DNA of 64,000 nt from DASZIT01 sp963709665 (lineage in GTDB: Bacteria > Actinomycetota > Acidimicrobiia > Acidimicrobiales > RAAP-2), in assembly GCA_963709665.1 (NCBI GenBank), contig CAVPWU010000008.1, forward strand, positions 45,970-109,969, given 5' to 3'. A program made the translations under genes and the position numbers. Below the pieces are notes generated by a model. That model was not told the DNA's origin. It searched no databases and was given only the letters and a program-made list of their open reading frames with translations. Within the stretch, counting starts at the first letter, position 1. The number at the start of each line of letters is the position of its first letter. Below, one piece after another: positions 50,344 through 58,873 of the stretch.

Positions 50344-50883
50344 ATGTCCACCACCCAGCCGACCACCACCCGGCCGACCACCACCCACCGGGGGCTGTTC
50401 TCCTTCCCCAACCCGGTCAACGAGTACGCCGCCCGGACGGTGGCGGCGGGAGTGGTGGTGATGGCGGTGGCCACCATCGCCTTCCACCAGTCGTGGATCC
50501 TCGTCCCCCTCGCCTACGGCTTCTGGGCCCGGGTGCTCACCGGTCCGACCCTGAGCCCGCTCGGCCAGCTGGCCACCCGGGTCGTCGCCCCCCGGCTCCC
50601 CTGGGGACCCAAGGAGGTGGCCGGGCCACCCAAGCGGTTCGCCCAGGCGGTCGGCGTGGCCTTCTCCACCACCGCCCTGATCCTCTGGTTCGGCTTCGGG
50701 CAGTGGACGGCGACCGCCGTGGTCCTCGCCCTCCTGACGGTGGCCGCCCTCCTCGAGTCGGCCCTCGGGCTCTGCCTGGGATGCAAGGTGTTCGGTGTCC
50801 TGATGCGCCGGGGCATCATTCCCGACGACGTGTGCGAGGCGTGCAACGACATCACGCTCCGCCACCCGGAGCTCTCCCGCTGA
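50344..50883 (+). CDS. DUF4395 family integral membrane protein
   Basis: This 179-residue protein has a Thr/Pro-rich start with a small repeat (TTTRPTTT) and two or three pairs of hydrophobic helices (VVVMAVATIAFHQSWILVPLAYGFWARVL, ALILWFGFGQWTATAVVLALLTVAALLESAL). Conserved Cys residues follow in LCLGCKVF and CEAC near the end. It matches the DUF4395 family, often next to thioredoxin or rhodanese genes, function unknown. ATG at 50344 has GAGGGAG upstream. The PTP gene converges on it. Confidence 0.82.
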   Translation: MSTTQPTTTRPTTTHRGLFSFPNPVNEYAARTVAAGVVVMAVATIAFHQSWILVPLAYGFWARVLTGPTLSPLGQLATRVVAPRLPWGPKEVAGPPKRFAQAVGVAFSTTALILWFGFGQWTATAVVLALLTVAALLESALGLCLGCKVFGVLMRRGIIPDDVCEACNDITLRHPELSR

Positions 50884-50891
50884 TCCGTCGG

Positions 50892-50923
50892 CGCCCCGCT
50901 CCGGTTCAGTGGAGCCGGGGGCG
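50892..50923. terminator. Possible bidirectional hairpin between convergent genes
   Basis: CGCCCCGCTCC pairs with GGAGCCGGGGGCG (one small bulge) across an 8-base loop, overlapping the last codons of the phosphatase gene. Confidence 0.35.
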
Positions 50924-51436
50924 GAGGTGGTCCGACAGCCGGGCGAGGTCCCGGGCGCAGGCCACGTAGACGGCATCCTCGCCGCCGGCCGGGTCGTCGA
51001 CGTCCTCCCAGGCCTCGACCTCCACCTCCGCCAGTCCGAGACGGGCCACCCGCTCGGCCAACGGGTCGGGGCCGTCCTCGAGGTCGCGGGCCAGCCGACG
51101 GAGGGTGGCCGTCCGGGCCGCCACCTCCGGGTGGCGGCGGCGGATGTAGGCCACGTGCTCGCCGGCCATGGCGATGACCAGTTGGGCGGCGTCGAGGTCC
51201 CCCTGGGTCACCTGGTGGCTCCGGTGGCCGTCGGCGCTGACCTCCACCGAGGCCAGGGCGTCCCGGGTCCGACGGCTCATGGGCTGGCCCTCCACCACGT
51301 GGGTGCCGGCGGTGATGATGGTGACCGGAGCCGGCCGCAGCATGGCGCCGGCCATCACCGAGCGGGCGGCATTGCCGGTGCAGAGGGTCAGCACCACCGG
51401 ACGGCGGGTCGGGTCGGGGAAGGGGGCCGGATCCAT
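50906..51436 (-). CDS. Low-molecular-weight protein tyrosine phosphatase / arsenate-reductase-like protein
   Basis: The 176-residue protein has the P-loop CTGNAARS (Cys-x5-Arg-Ser) near residue 20 and the later aspartate region EVEAWEDVDDPAGGEDAVY, which holds the general acid of LMW-PTPs (usually DP). It may dephosphorylate tyrosine or act on arsenate; the sequence favours the LMW-PTP fold. ATG at 51436 is chosen because TACCGT at 51444-51449 lies 7 bases before it; GTG at 51445 is the alternative. Confidence 0.83.
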   Translation of the reverse strand: MDPAPFPDPTRRPVVLTLCTGNAARSVMAGAMLRPAPVTIITAGTHVVEGQPMSRRTRDALASVEVSADGHRSHQVTQGDLDAAQLVIAMAGEHVAYIRRRHPEVAARTATLRRLARDLEDGPDPLAERVARLGLAEVEVEAWEDVDDPAGGEDAVYVACARDLARLSDHLRPRLH

Positions 51437-51443
51437 CGGCGCC

Positions 51444-51449
51444 ACGGTA
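51444..51449 (-). promoter_or_regulatory. Leaderless-type -10 hexamer for the LMW-PTP gene
   Basis: TACCGT lies 7 bases before the ATG at 51436 and no Shine-Dalgarno is present. Confidence 0.4.
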
Positions 51450-51533
51450 CTGCGCGGCCCGTCCGGCCCGGCCGGGCACCTAGGATCGGAGGCCCGCTGG
51501 ACGCTCGTGGCGGGGGTGGAGGGGGGGTGTGCC

Positions 51534-53216
51534 GTGCTCAGCTACGACGAGGCGCTGGAGTCGGTGACCGGACCGGGCCAGGCGTTCGAGGTGACCGAGG
51601 CGACGGTGGGGGGTGTCGGGGTCCGGGCCTTCGCCAACGCCCCGACCACCCTGGGCCGGCTGTTCGCCGGCGCCCGCGGGGTGGAGACCACCTTTCTGGT
51701 CTACGAGGACGAGCGGTGGAGTTTCGACACCACCATGCGCCACGTCGACGCACTGGCCCACGCCCTGGTCCACACTTTCGGCATCCGGAAGGGCGACCGG
51801 GTGGGCATCGCCATGCGGAACCTTCCCGAGTGGGTGGTGTCCTTCGCCGCCATCGTGTCGGTGGGCGCCATCTCCGTCTCGCTCAATGCCTGGTGGACCG
51901 AGCCCGAGCTCGCCTACGCCCTCGACGACGCCGGGCTGTCCCTGCTGATCGCCGATCCGGAGCGGGTCGAGCGCGGCCACCAGCTGGCCCGCACCCGCTC
52001 CGTCCCGGTCGTGGCGGTCCGGGCCGACCGGCTCGGTCCGCTCCCGGTCGGCGTGCGGCACTACGACGACGTGGTCACCCCGGGCGACCCGATGCCCGAG
52101 GTCGAGGTGGGCCCCGACGACGACGCCACCATCCTCTACACCTCGGGGACCACCGGGTTCCCGAAGGGGGCGGTCTCCACCCATCGGGCGGTGGTCCAGG
52201 CGGTGATGGCCTTCTGGGCCAACGCCCGCATCCAGACCGCCCGCAAGGGGGTGGACCCGACGGCCGGCAACGGGTTCGACCCGTGCTTCATCCTGATCGT
52301 GCCGCTCTTCCACGTCACCGGGTGCGTCCCGGTGATGCTCTCGTGCTTCGGGATGAAGCTCAAGCTGGTGATGATGCGCCGGTGGGACCCGGAGACCGCC
52401 CTCCGGCTCATCGAGGCCGAGCGGGTGACCGCCTTCGTCGGCGTCCCCACCCAGAGCTGGGACCTGCTCGAGAGTCCCGCCTTCGCCCGGTACGACACCT
52501 CCTCGCTGGCCACCGTCGGCGGTGGGGGCGCACCGGCCCCGACCAAGCTGGTCGACCGGGTGGAGAAGGGCTTCACCCGGGGACGGCCCAACATCGGCTA
52601 CGGCATGACCGAGACCAACGCCTTCGGGCCCGGGCACAGCGGGGACGACTACGTGGCCCACCCCTCCTCCACCGGCCGGTCCCGGACCACCATCCTCGAC
52701 GTCGAGATCCGGGATGTCGACGGCACCCCGATGCCGACCGGCCAGCGCGGGGAGATCTGGATGAAGGGGCCCAACCTGATCCGTGGCTACTGGAACCGAC
52801 CGGACGCCACCGCCGAGACGATGGTGGAGGGCTGGCTGGCCACCGGCGACCTGGGGCGGATCGACGACGAGGGGTTCCTCTACATCGAGGACCGGGCCAA
52901 GGACATGGTGCTCCGGGCCGGCGAGAACGTGTACTGCGCCGAGGTGGAGAGCGCCATCTACGAGCACCCCGGGGTCTACGAGGCGGCGGTCTTCGGGGTG
53001 CCCGACGAGCGGCTCGGCGAGCAGGTGGCCACGGTGGTGCTCCGCCGGACCGGCTCCGACCTCTCCGACGTCGAGCTCCGGGACTTCCTGACCGGGAGGT
53101 TGGCCCCGTTCAAGATCCCCGGCCGCATCGTCTTCGCCGACGGCCAGCTGCCCCGCAACCCGTCCGGGAAGATCCTCAAGCGCGAGCTCCGCTCCACCTA
53201 CTTCACCGGGGAGTAG
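51534..53216 (+). CDS. AMP-forming acyl-CoA synthetase / ligase
   Basis: The 560-residue ANL-superfamily enzyme shows the P-loop ILYTSGTTGFPKGAVSTHR, GYGMTETN, the YWN-type core PNLIRGYWN, TGDLGRIDDEG and the C-terminal hinge region DRAKDMVLRAGENVYCAEVE. The catalytic Lys is in NPSGKILKREL. It activates a fatty or aromatic acid as the acyl-adenylate and then the CoA thioester. GTG at 51534 is preferred because it follows the GGAGGGGG at about 51518. The substrate is not predictable. Confidence 0.92.
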   Translation: MLSYDEALESVTGPGQAFEVTEATVGGVGVRAFANAPTTLGRLFAGARGVETTFLVYEDERWSFDTTMRHVDALAHALVHTFGIRKGDRVGIAMRNLPEWVVSFAAIVSVGAISVSLNAWWTEPELAYALDDAGLSLLIADPERVERGHQLARTRSVPVVAVRADRLGPLPVGVRHYDDVVTPGDPMPEVEVGPDDDATILYTSGTTGFPKGAVSTHRAVVQAVMAFWANARIQTARKGVDPTAGNGFDPCFILIVPLFHVTGCVPVMLSCFGMKLKLVMMRRWDPETALRLIEAERVTAFVGVPTQSWDLLESPAFARYDTSSLATVGGGGAPAPTKLVDRVEKGFTRGRPNIGYGMTETNAFGPGHSGDDYVAHPSSTGRSRTTILDVEIRDVDGTPMPTGQRGEIWMKGPNLIRGYWNRPDATAETMVEGWLATGDLGRIDDEGFLYIEDRAKDMVLRAGENVYCAEVESAIYEHPGVYEAAVFGVPDERLGEQVATVVLRRTGSDLSDVELRDFLTGRLAPFKIPGRIVFADGQLPRNPSGKILKRELRSTYFTGE

Positions 53217-53237
53217 GCCGGACCGGCCCGAACCGGA

Positions 53238-55409
53238 TCAGTCGGCGGCGATCCCCACCATCGGTCGGTTGAGCGGGATGCCGCCCATGGAGCCGTGGAA
53301 GGTGGCGTCCCCGAAGGAGAAGATGCCACCGTCGGAGGCCACCTCCCAGTAGCCGTCCCCTGACGGGGTGTCGGAGATCCCCACGATCGGGGCGTTGAGG
53401 GGCAGCCCGCCCATGGAGCCGTGGAAGGTGGCGTCCCCGAAGGAGAACAGCCCGCCGTCGGCGGCCACCTCCTGGTACCCGTTGCCGAACGCCCCCGGGA
53501 CCAGGCCGACCACCGGGGCGTTGAGCGGCAGGCCGCCCATGGAGCCGTGGAAGGTGGCGTCCCCGAAGCTGAAGATGCCACCGTCCGAGGCCACCAGCCA
53601 GTACCCGCCGCCGCCGGGCACCGAGGCCATGCCCACGATGGGCCGGTTCAGGGGTTGGCCCCCCATCGACCCGTCGAACACCGCGTCCCCGAAGGCGAAG
53701 ATGCCGCCGTCCGCCGCCACCAGCCAGTACCCCCTGCCGTCGGGGGTGGCGGCCATGCCCACGATGGGCCGGTTGAGGGTGAGGGAGCCGGTGGAGCCGT
53801 AGAACCCGGCGTCACCGAAGGCGAAGATGCCGCCGTCCGCCGCCACCAGCCAGTACCCGCCCCCGTCGGGGGTCGGCGCCATCCCCACGATGGGCCGGTT
53901 GAGGGTGAGGGAGCCGGTGGAGCCGTAGAACCCGGCGTCACCGAAGGCGAAGATGCCGCCGTCGGAGGCCACCGTCCAGTAGCCCGAGCGGGGACCCGAC
54001 GGCGGTCCGGGCAGCCCGGCCGGTCCCTCGAAGGCCACCACCGATCGGTTGGCGGGAGCCAGGATCAGGCCGTCGGCGGCCGACGGCGACGGGAAGGAGG
54101 ACGCCCATCCCCCCATCGAGAACCGCTGCAGGGTGGCGCCGGTGGCCAGGTCGATCTCGTTGAGGTTCCCGCCGCCCAGCGTCCAGAGCTGGCCACCGGC
54201 CACGATGGGCGTCCCCCCGCCGCCGGTCCCGGTGCTCCAGACCGTCGACAGGCCCACCGGAGCGGACGTCACCCGGTAGGCGGTCGCCCCACCGCCGCAC
54301 CCGGTGTACACCACGTCGCCCACGTGGGCCGCCGCCCCGTGACCGAAGCAGCCGGGCTGGGCAAGGAGCTCGCCCCCCACCCCGCCCAGTGACGACTGGT
54401 TGAGGACGAAGGCGGTGGACGACTTGCCGATGGCGAACACCAGCCCGTTCGGCAGCAGCACCGGCGGGGTGGACAGGTCGGCGTCAGCGGCGTTGTCGGA
54501 CGGCCAGGTGGTGGGGGCGAAGTCCTGCAGGAGGTGCATGGTGGGGGACAGCTCGAGCACGCCGTCGCTCTGGTCATAGGGATCGTCCGGGCTCTCGTAG
54601 GCGCTGTTGCCGGTGGACACCCACACGTTCCCGGCGGCGTCGATGGACGGGGCGCCCCCGCCCATCCAGACCGCCCCCTGGCTGTCACCGGGCTGGTTGG
54701 CCACCACGAAGGTGGACGGCGGGGAGCCGTCCTCCGGGGCCGAGACGACCAGGCCGTGGTAGGGCTCGCAGTCGCCGCTGTTCCCCCCGAACCCGGCGAT
54801 CACCCGGCCGTCGGTCAGCCCCAGCGATGCCCGCTGCAGCTCGTGGGCGGGGTCGACGCCCGGCGGGTCGATGACCTCGTCGAGCATCACGGCTCCGGTG
54901 TAGAGGTTGAGCCCCACCAGATGGTGGGCGGCGTCGCCGCGGACCTGCTCGGCCGCCACCACGAAGAGCTCGGAGCGGGCCGGATCGATGACCGGGGTGG
55001 AGGTGATCCCGACGGTGGGAAGGATGTCACCGCAGAGGCCGGGCACGGTGGACGGGTCGAAAGCGGTCCCCACATGGGTCGACCACAGCACGGCCCCGGT
55101 GTCGGCGGCCAGGGCGTACACGGTGTCGTTCTCGGTGGCCTCGAACACCCGGCCGGTGTCGACCAGGGGCTGGCCGTAGAGCGTCCCGTCCAGGGTGGGT
55201 GACGTCCACGCCCGGGTGGCCGGCGTGAAGGAGGTGCCCGACGTGTCGACGCCGTCCCGGGAGTTGTCCTGGTTGTAGGTCGTCCAGGTCGAGGAGGTGA
55301 CCGCCGACGGGCGGGACGGAGGCGTCGCCGCCACCGCCGAGGTGGAGGGGACGACCACCGCCGAGACGGTCAGCAGTGCGGCCAGCGGGATGATGCGTCG
55401 GTGACCCAT
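53238..55409 (-). CDS. Secreted PQQ-type propeller protein with six C-terminal 42-residue repeats
   Basis: The 723-residue protein has a signal peptide (IIPLAALLTVSAVVVPSTSAVAA). An about 450-residue propeller-like region follows (TENDTVYALAADTGAVLWST, VGITSTPVIDPARSELFVVAAE, STGNSAYESP), then six tandem 42-residue repeats of the form GYWxVAxDGGIFxFGDAxF-GS-LNxPIVGM. Nearly the whole protein seems extracellular. Function is unknown; the repeats resemble those attached to actinobacterial cell-wall hydrolases and probably form their own blade-like domain. A paralog lies at 56412. ATG at 55409. Confidence 0.82.
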   Translation of the reverse strand: MGHRRIIPLAALLTVSAVVVPSTSAVAATPPSRPSAVTSSTWTTYNQDNSRDGVDTSGTSFTPATRAWTSPTLDGTLYGQPLVDTGRVFEATENDTVYALAADTGAVLWSTHVGTAFDPSTVPGLCGDILPTVGITSTPVIDPARSELFVVAAEQVRGDAAHHLVGLNLYTGAVMLDEVIDPPGVDPAHELQRASLGLTDGRVIAGFGGNSGDCEPYHGLVVSAPEDGSPPSTFVVANQPGDSQGAVWMGGGAPSIDAAGNVWVSTGNSAYESPDDPYDQSDGVLELSPTMHLLQDFAPTTWPSDNAADADLSTPPVLLPNGLVFAIGKSSTAFVLNQSSLGGVGGELLAQPGCFGHGAAAHVGDVVYTGCGGGATAYRVTSAPVGLSTVWSTGTGGGGTPIVAGGQLWTLGGGNLNEIDLATGATLQRFSMGGWASSFPSPSAADGLILAPANRSVVAFEGPAGLPGPPSGPRSGYWTVASDGGIFAFGDAGFYGSTGSLTLNRPIVGMAPTPDGGGYWLVAADGGIFAFGDAGFYGSTGSLTLNRPIVGMAATPDGRGYWLVAADGGIFAFGDAVFDGSMGGQPLNRPIVGMASVPGGGGYWLVASDGGIFSFGDATFHGSMGGLPLNAPVVGLVPGAFGNGYQEVAADGGLFSFGDATFHGSMGGLPLNAPIVGISDTPSGDGYWEVASDGGIFSFGDATFHGSMGGIPLNRPMVGIAAD
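53241..53984 (-). repeat. Six tandem 126-base repeats encoding 42-residue units
   Basis: Units start at 53984, 53858, 53732, 53606, 53480 and 53354 (leftward). The first two are nearly identical (TPDGG versus TPDGR ends), the later ones diverge (GSMGG, FHGS). The last is truncated to 38 residues before the stop. Confidence 0.9.
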
Positions 55410-55595
55410 GCACCCATGGTGCCAGTCCCCGGCCCCTGACGACGGGACCGCCCCCCCCACCCGTGGGATCGGGCCACGTCGGGTCACCTTCCTCCGATGC
55501 CCACGGCGACAGGGCCATCCCCCACCGGTTGCCAGGACCACCCGCGATGGCTACCTTCGGGGCTCAGGCGCTCCGCCCTCCAACCGGAGGTCACG

Positions 55596-56060
55596 ATGAC
55601 CCAAGGCAGCCCCGTTCGTTATCGCAAGCCAGGCTGGTTCACCCGACACATCTTCAACCGGGCGGTCTCCCTGCTGACCCGAGCCGGGGTCAGCGTCTGG
55701 GGTAGCCGGGTCCTCGAGGTCACCGGGCGTAGCTCGGGTGAACCTCGGCGGACACCGGTGAACCTGTTGTCGGTCGACGACAACCGGTACCTCGTCTCGG
55801 CGAGGGGCACCGGGCAGTGGGTCCGCAATGTGCGGGCCGCCGACGGACAGCTGGATCTGCTCCTCGGTCGCACCCGCCAGCACTGGGTGGCCACCGAGCT
55901 CACCGACGACGAGAAGCCACCGGTCCTCCGCGCCTACCTCAGACGTTGGAAGGCGGAGGTCGGCGTGTTCTTCGAGGGGGTCTCTGCTGACTCCTCCGAT
56001 GAAGAGCTCCGAGCCGCCGGGCCCAACCACCCGGTCTTTCTCCTCCGACCTGCACCGTGA
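55596..56060 (+). CDS. Ddn-like (deazaflavin/F420-dependent) nitroreductase-family protein
   Basis: The 154-residue protein has the Ddn/FGD-independent F420 split-barrel pattern: an N-terminal helix, then VLEVTGRSSGEPRRTPVNLL, VSARGTGQWVRNVRAADGQLDL and a C-terminal HPVFLL. The strand RSSGEPRRTPVN and the GxxxWxxNV segment are the F420-binding signature of the deazaflavin-dependent nitroreductase family. ATG at 55596 has GGAGG upstream. It lies between the two paralogous repeat-protein genes, without evident relation. Confidence 0.85.
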   Translation: MTQGSPVRYRKPGWFTRHIFNRAVSLLTRAGVSVWGSRVLEVTGRSSGEPRRTPVNLLSVDDNRYLVSARGTGQWVRNVRAADGQLDLLLGRTRQHWVATELTDDEKPPVLRAYLRRWKAEVGVFFEGVSADSSDEELRAAGPNHPVFLLRPAP

Positions 56061-56411
56061 CCAAGCCAGCCCGGGCCAGGCCCGGCCCCCCGACGGCGGA
56101 CGTGCAACGCCGCTCGACTCGCCACCCGCAGCAACCGGCAGGGCCGACTCGCTGAGTTACGAGGGGGGGGTCCGCGTTTGCGGATCCGATCACGGACCGG
56201 CTGTCGGCCCTGGACGTGCGTCCCGCGCACCGGGAGGATCTCCCTCGTAGGGCGACTCGGCAGGAGGAGGGCGCACATCGGAGGGCCGCCCCCGGATATG
56301 CAATGCTCTGCTCTTCCCACAGGACTGGCAAGCGATGCCGGGCGATTGCGCAACACGTTCGCAGCCCGGACCGGAGCGGGCCGATCGACGACGACCAAAG
56401 GACCCTGGACC
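56061..56411 (+). other. Leader region before the second repeat protein
   Basis: This 351-base stretch has no recognisable gene. It includes a G8 run near 56162 and a locally lower-GC patch near 56295-56320. The in-frame starts upstream of 56412 in this stretch would place non-signal sequence before the signal peptide, so I treat it as untranslated. Confidence 0.45.
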
Positions 56412-58859
56412 ATGGCCCGCCCACGGCAACGGAATCGACCGCTCCGACCGGCCCGTCTGCACCGTGGGGCCGTCGTGTCCCTGGCGCTTCTCGTCCTCGC
56501 CGCCACCGGAGCGTGGCCGGCCGCTGCCTCCGCGGCGGGCCAGGGGCGGGCGACGGCCGACGCCTCCCCGGTGCGGCCGGCGGCGGCCGAGTTCCCGGAC
56601 GGGGCGACCAACCGCGGCGACGACTCCCGGGACGGCTGGTATCCGAACGAGCCGGGCCTCAGCCCGGCGCTCGTCGGGTCATCGGGGTTCGGCCAGCTCT
56701 TCTCGACACCCGTCAACGGTCAGGTGTACGCGCAGCCGTTGCTCGACAACGGGACCGTGCTGGTCGGCACCGAGACCAACTGGATCTACGGGCTGGACCC
56801 GGCGACCGGGGCCATCCGCTGGTCCCGCCAGTTGGGGCAGCCCTACCCCGATCCCGACTGCGCCGACCTCGAGCCGGACATCGGGATCACCTCCACACCC
56901 ACGGTGGACCCGGCCACGGGTATCGCCTACCTGACGAGTGACGCGTACCTCTCGGGCGACAGTGGACCGGTCGGCTACTTCATGCACGCCATCGACCCCA
57001 CCACCGGCGACGAGGAGCCGGGCTTCCCCGTCCAGATCCAGGGCCCCGCACAGAACGATCCGTCCCAGACCTTTTCGGCGACCCAGCAGCTGCAGCGCCC
57101 GGGGCTCCTCCTACTGGGCGGCGTGGTCTACGCGGGATTCGCCTCCCACTGCGACAACCTCCCCTACGGCGGCCTGATCGCCGGTGTGTCCACCACCGGG
57201 CACCAGACCACCCTGTGGGCCGTCGAAGGCACCGATGCCAACAACGGCGGCGGTGTCTGGCAGTCAGGGGGCGGGCTGGTGTCCGACGGCCCCGGCCAGA
57301 TCCTGCTGTCGACGGGCAACTCGTTCGATGCGACCTATCCGTCGGAGCCGACGCCGGGGTCCGACCCACCCGCCAACCTGGGCAGCTCGGTCATACGGCT
57401 CGCCGTGCAGCCCGACGGCAGCCTGAAGGCGACCGACTTCTTCACGCCGTCGAACGCCGAGGAACTCGACGAGAACGACTGGGACCTCGGCTCGGGTGCC
57501 CCGGTGGTGCTCCCGAGCCAGTTCGGCCAGGGCACCTCGGACCCCGACCTCATCTTCATGGACGGCAAGGAGGGCCAGCCCTATCTGCTGAACCGCGACT
57601 CGCTGGGCGGCTTCGAGACCGGGCCCGGCGGCAGTGACGCCGCCGTCTCCGAGCCCGCCGTGGCCGCCGGCGCCTGGTCGACGGCCGGAGTGTGGCCGGG
57701 GGACGGTGGGTACCTCTACATCACCACGGCGAGCGACTACGTTCCGTCCGGGCTCGACGCCTACCAGGTGACCGGCTCCCCGACGCCGACCCTGACCCCG
57801 GTCCTCTCCTCGCCGCCGTCGACGGGCTACGGGTCATCGGGTCCGGTGGTCACCTCGGAGGGGACGACCTCCGGTACCGCGGTCCTGTGGATCGTCAACA
57901 TGGCGGGTGGCGGTGATCCCCACACCATGCTGCAGGCCTACAACCCGGTCCCCGAGGACGGGACCCTCCAACTGATCGGCCAATGGCCGGTCGGCATGGG
58001 CACCAAGTTCAACCCGCCCGGAATCGGTGGGAACCGCCTCTATGTCGGCACCCAGGACGGCCACGTCGTCGGGTTCGGGGCGATCCCGGCCACCCCCACC
58101 CCCGACCGGTTCGCCTCCTATCGCGTGGTCGCCTCCGACGGGGGCGTCTTCGCCTACGGCAACGCCCCCTTCTACGGGTCGACGGGGGGGATCACCCTCA
58201 ACAAGCCCATCGTGGGCATGGCGGCCACCCCGGACAACCGGGGCTACTGGCTGGTGGCCTCCGACGGCGGTGTCTTCGCCTACGGCGACGCCGGGTTCTA
58301 CGGCTCGGCCGGCGGGACCCCCCTCAACCGGCCGGTGGTGGGGATGGCGGCCACGCCGGACGGAAGGGGCTACTGGCTGGTGGCCGCCGACGGCGGCCTC
58401 TTCGCCTACGGCGACGCCGGGTTCTACGGCTCGGCCGGCGGGACCCCCCTCAACCGGCCGGTGGTGGGGATGGCGACCACGCCGGACGGAAGGGGCTACT
58501 GGCTGGTGGCCTCCGACGGCGGTGTCTTCGCCTACGGCGACGCCGGGTTCTACGGCTCGGCCGGCGGGACCCCCCTCAACCGGCCGGTGGTGGGGATGGC
58601 GACCACGCCGGACGGAAGGGGCTACTGGCTGGTGGCCGCCGACGGCGGCATCTTCACCTACGGCGACGCTCCGTTCCACGGTTCGGCGGGCGGGATCGCC
58701 CTCAACCAGCCCGTGGTGGGCATGGCGGCGACCGGGGACGGCGGGGGCTACTGGTTGGTCGGGTCGGACGGCGGCATCTTCGCCTACGGCGAGGCCCAGT
58801 ACAACGGCTCGCCCGTGGCGGGGACCCTCAACCAGCCGGTCGTGGGGATGGAGGGCTAG
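56412..58859 (+). CDS. Secreted PQQ-type propeller protein with six C-terminal 42-residue repeats (paralog)
   Basis: The 815-residue protein has a basic start and signal peptide (VVSLALLVLAATGAWPAAASA), a propeller region like its paralog (TETNWIYGLDPATGAIRWSR, DIGITSTPTVDPATGIAYLTSD, LLSTGNSFDATYP) and six repeats of GYWLVAxDGGVFAYGDAGFYGSAGGTPLNRPVVGM type. The two N-terminal halves share architecture and short motifs but are clearly diverged, so the duplication is not recent, whereas repeats 2-4 are nearly identical in DNA. Probably an extracellular or surface protein of unknown function. Confidence 0.82.
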   Translation: MARPRQRNRPLRPARLHRGAVVSLALLVLAATGAWPAAASAAGQGRATADASPVRPAAAEFPDGATNRGDDSRDGWYPNEPGLSPALVGSSGFGQLFSTPVNGQVYAQPLLDNGTVLVGTETNWIYGLDPATGAIRWSRQLGQPYPDPDCADLEPDIGITSTPTVDPATGIAYLTSDAYLSGDSGPVGYFMHAIDPTTGDEEPGFPVQIQGPAQNDPSQTFSATQQLQRPGLLLLGGVVYAGFASHCDNLPYGGLIAGVSTTGHQTTLWAVEGTDANNGGGVWQSGGGLVSDGPGQILLSTGNSFDATYPSEPTPGSDPPANLGSSVIRLAVQPDGSLKATDFFTPSNAEELDENDWDLGSGAPVVLPSQFGQGTSDPDLIFMDGKEGQPYLLNRDSLGGFETGPGGSDAAVSEPAVAAGAWSTAGVWPGDGGYLYITTASDYVPSGLDAYQVTGSPTPTLTPVLSSPPSTGYGSSGPVVTSEGTTSGTAVLWIVNMAGGGDPHTMLQAYNPVPEDGTLQLIGQWPVGMGTKFNPPGIGGNRLYVGTQDGHVVGFGAIPATPTPDRFASYRVVASDGGVFAYGNAPFYGSTGGITLNKPIVGMAATPDNRGYWLVASDGGVFAYGDAGFYGSAGGTPLNRPVVGMAATPDGRGYWLVAADGGLFAYGDAGFYGSAGGTPLNRPVVGMATTPDGRGYWLVASDGGVFAYGDAGFYGSAGGTPLNRPVVGMATTPDGRGYWLVAADGGIFTYGDAPFHGSAGGIALNQPVVGMAATGDGGGYWLVGSDGGIFAYGEAQYNGSPVAGTLNQPVVGMEG
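58116..58856 (+). repeat. Six tandem 126-base repeats encoding 42-residue units
   Basis: Units start at 58116, 58242, 58368, 58494, 58620 and 58746; the last is truncated to 37 residues. Units 2, 3 and 4 are almost identical at the DNA level (only a handful of changes per 126 bases), which signals recent unequal crossing-over or slippage. Confidence 0.9.
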
Positions 58860-58873
58860 GCCGTCCCCGGGCC

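Noticed and set aside
53241..58856. Possible CRISPR or satellite arrays from the 126-base periodic repeats
   Set aside because: The units are coding, in frame, contiguous without spacers and translate to a conserved 42-residue protein repeat.
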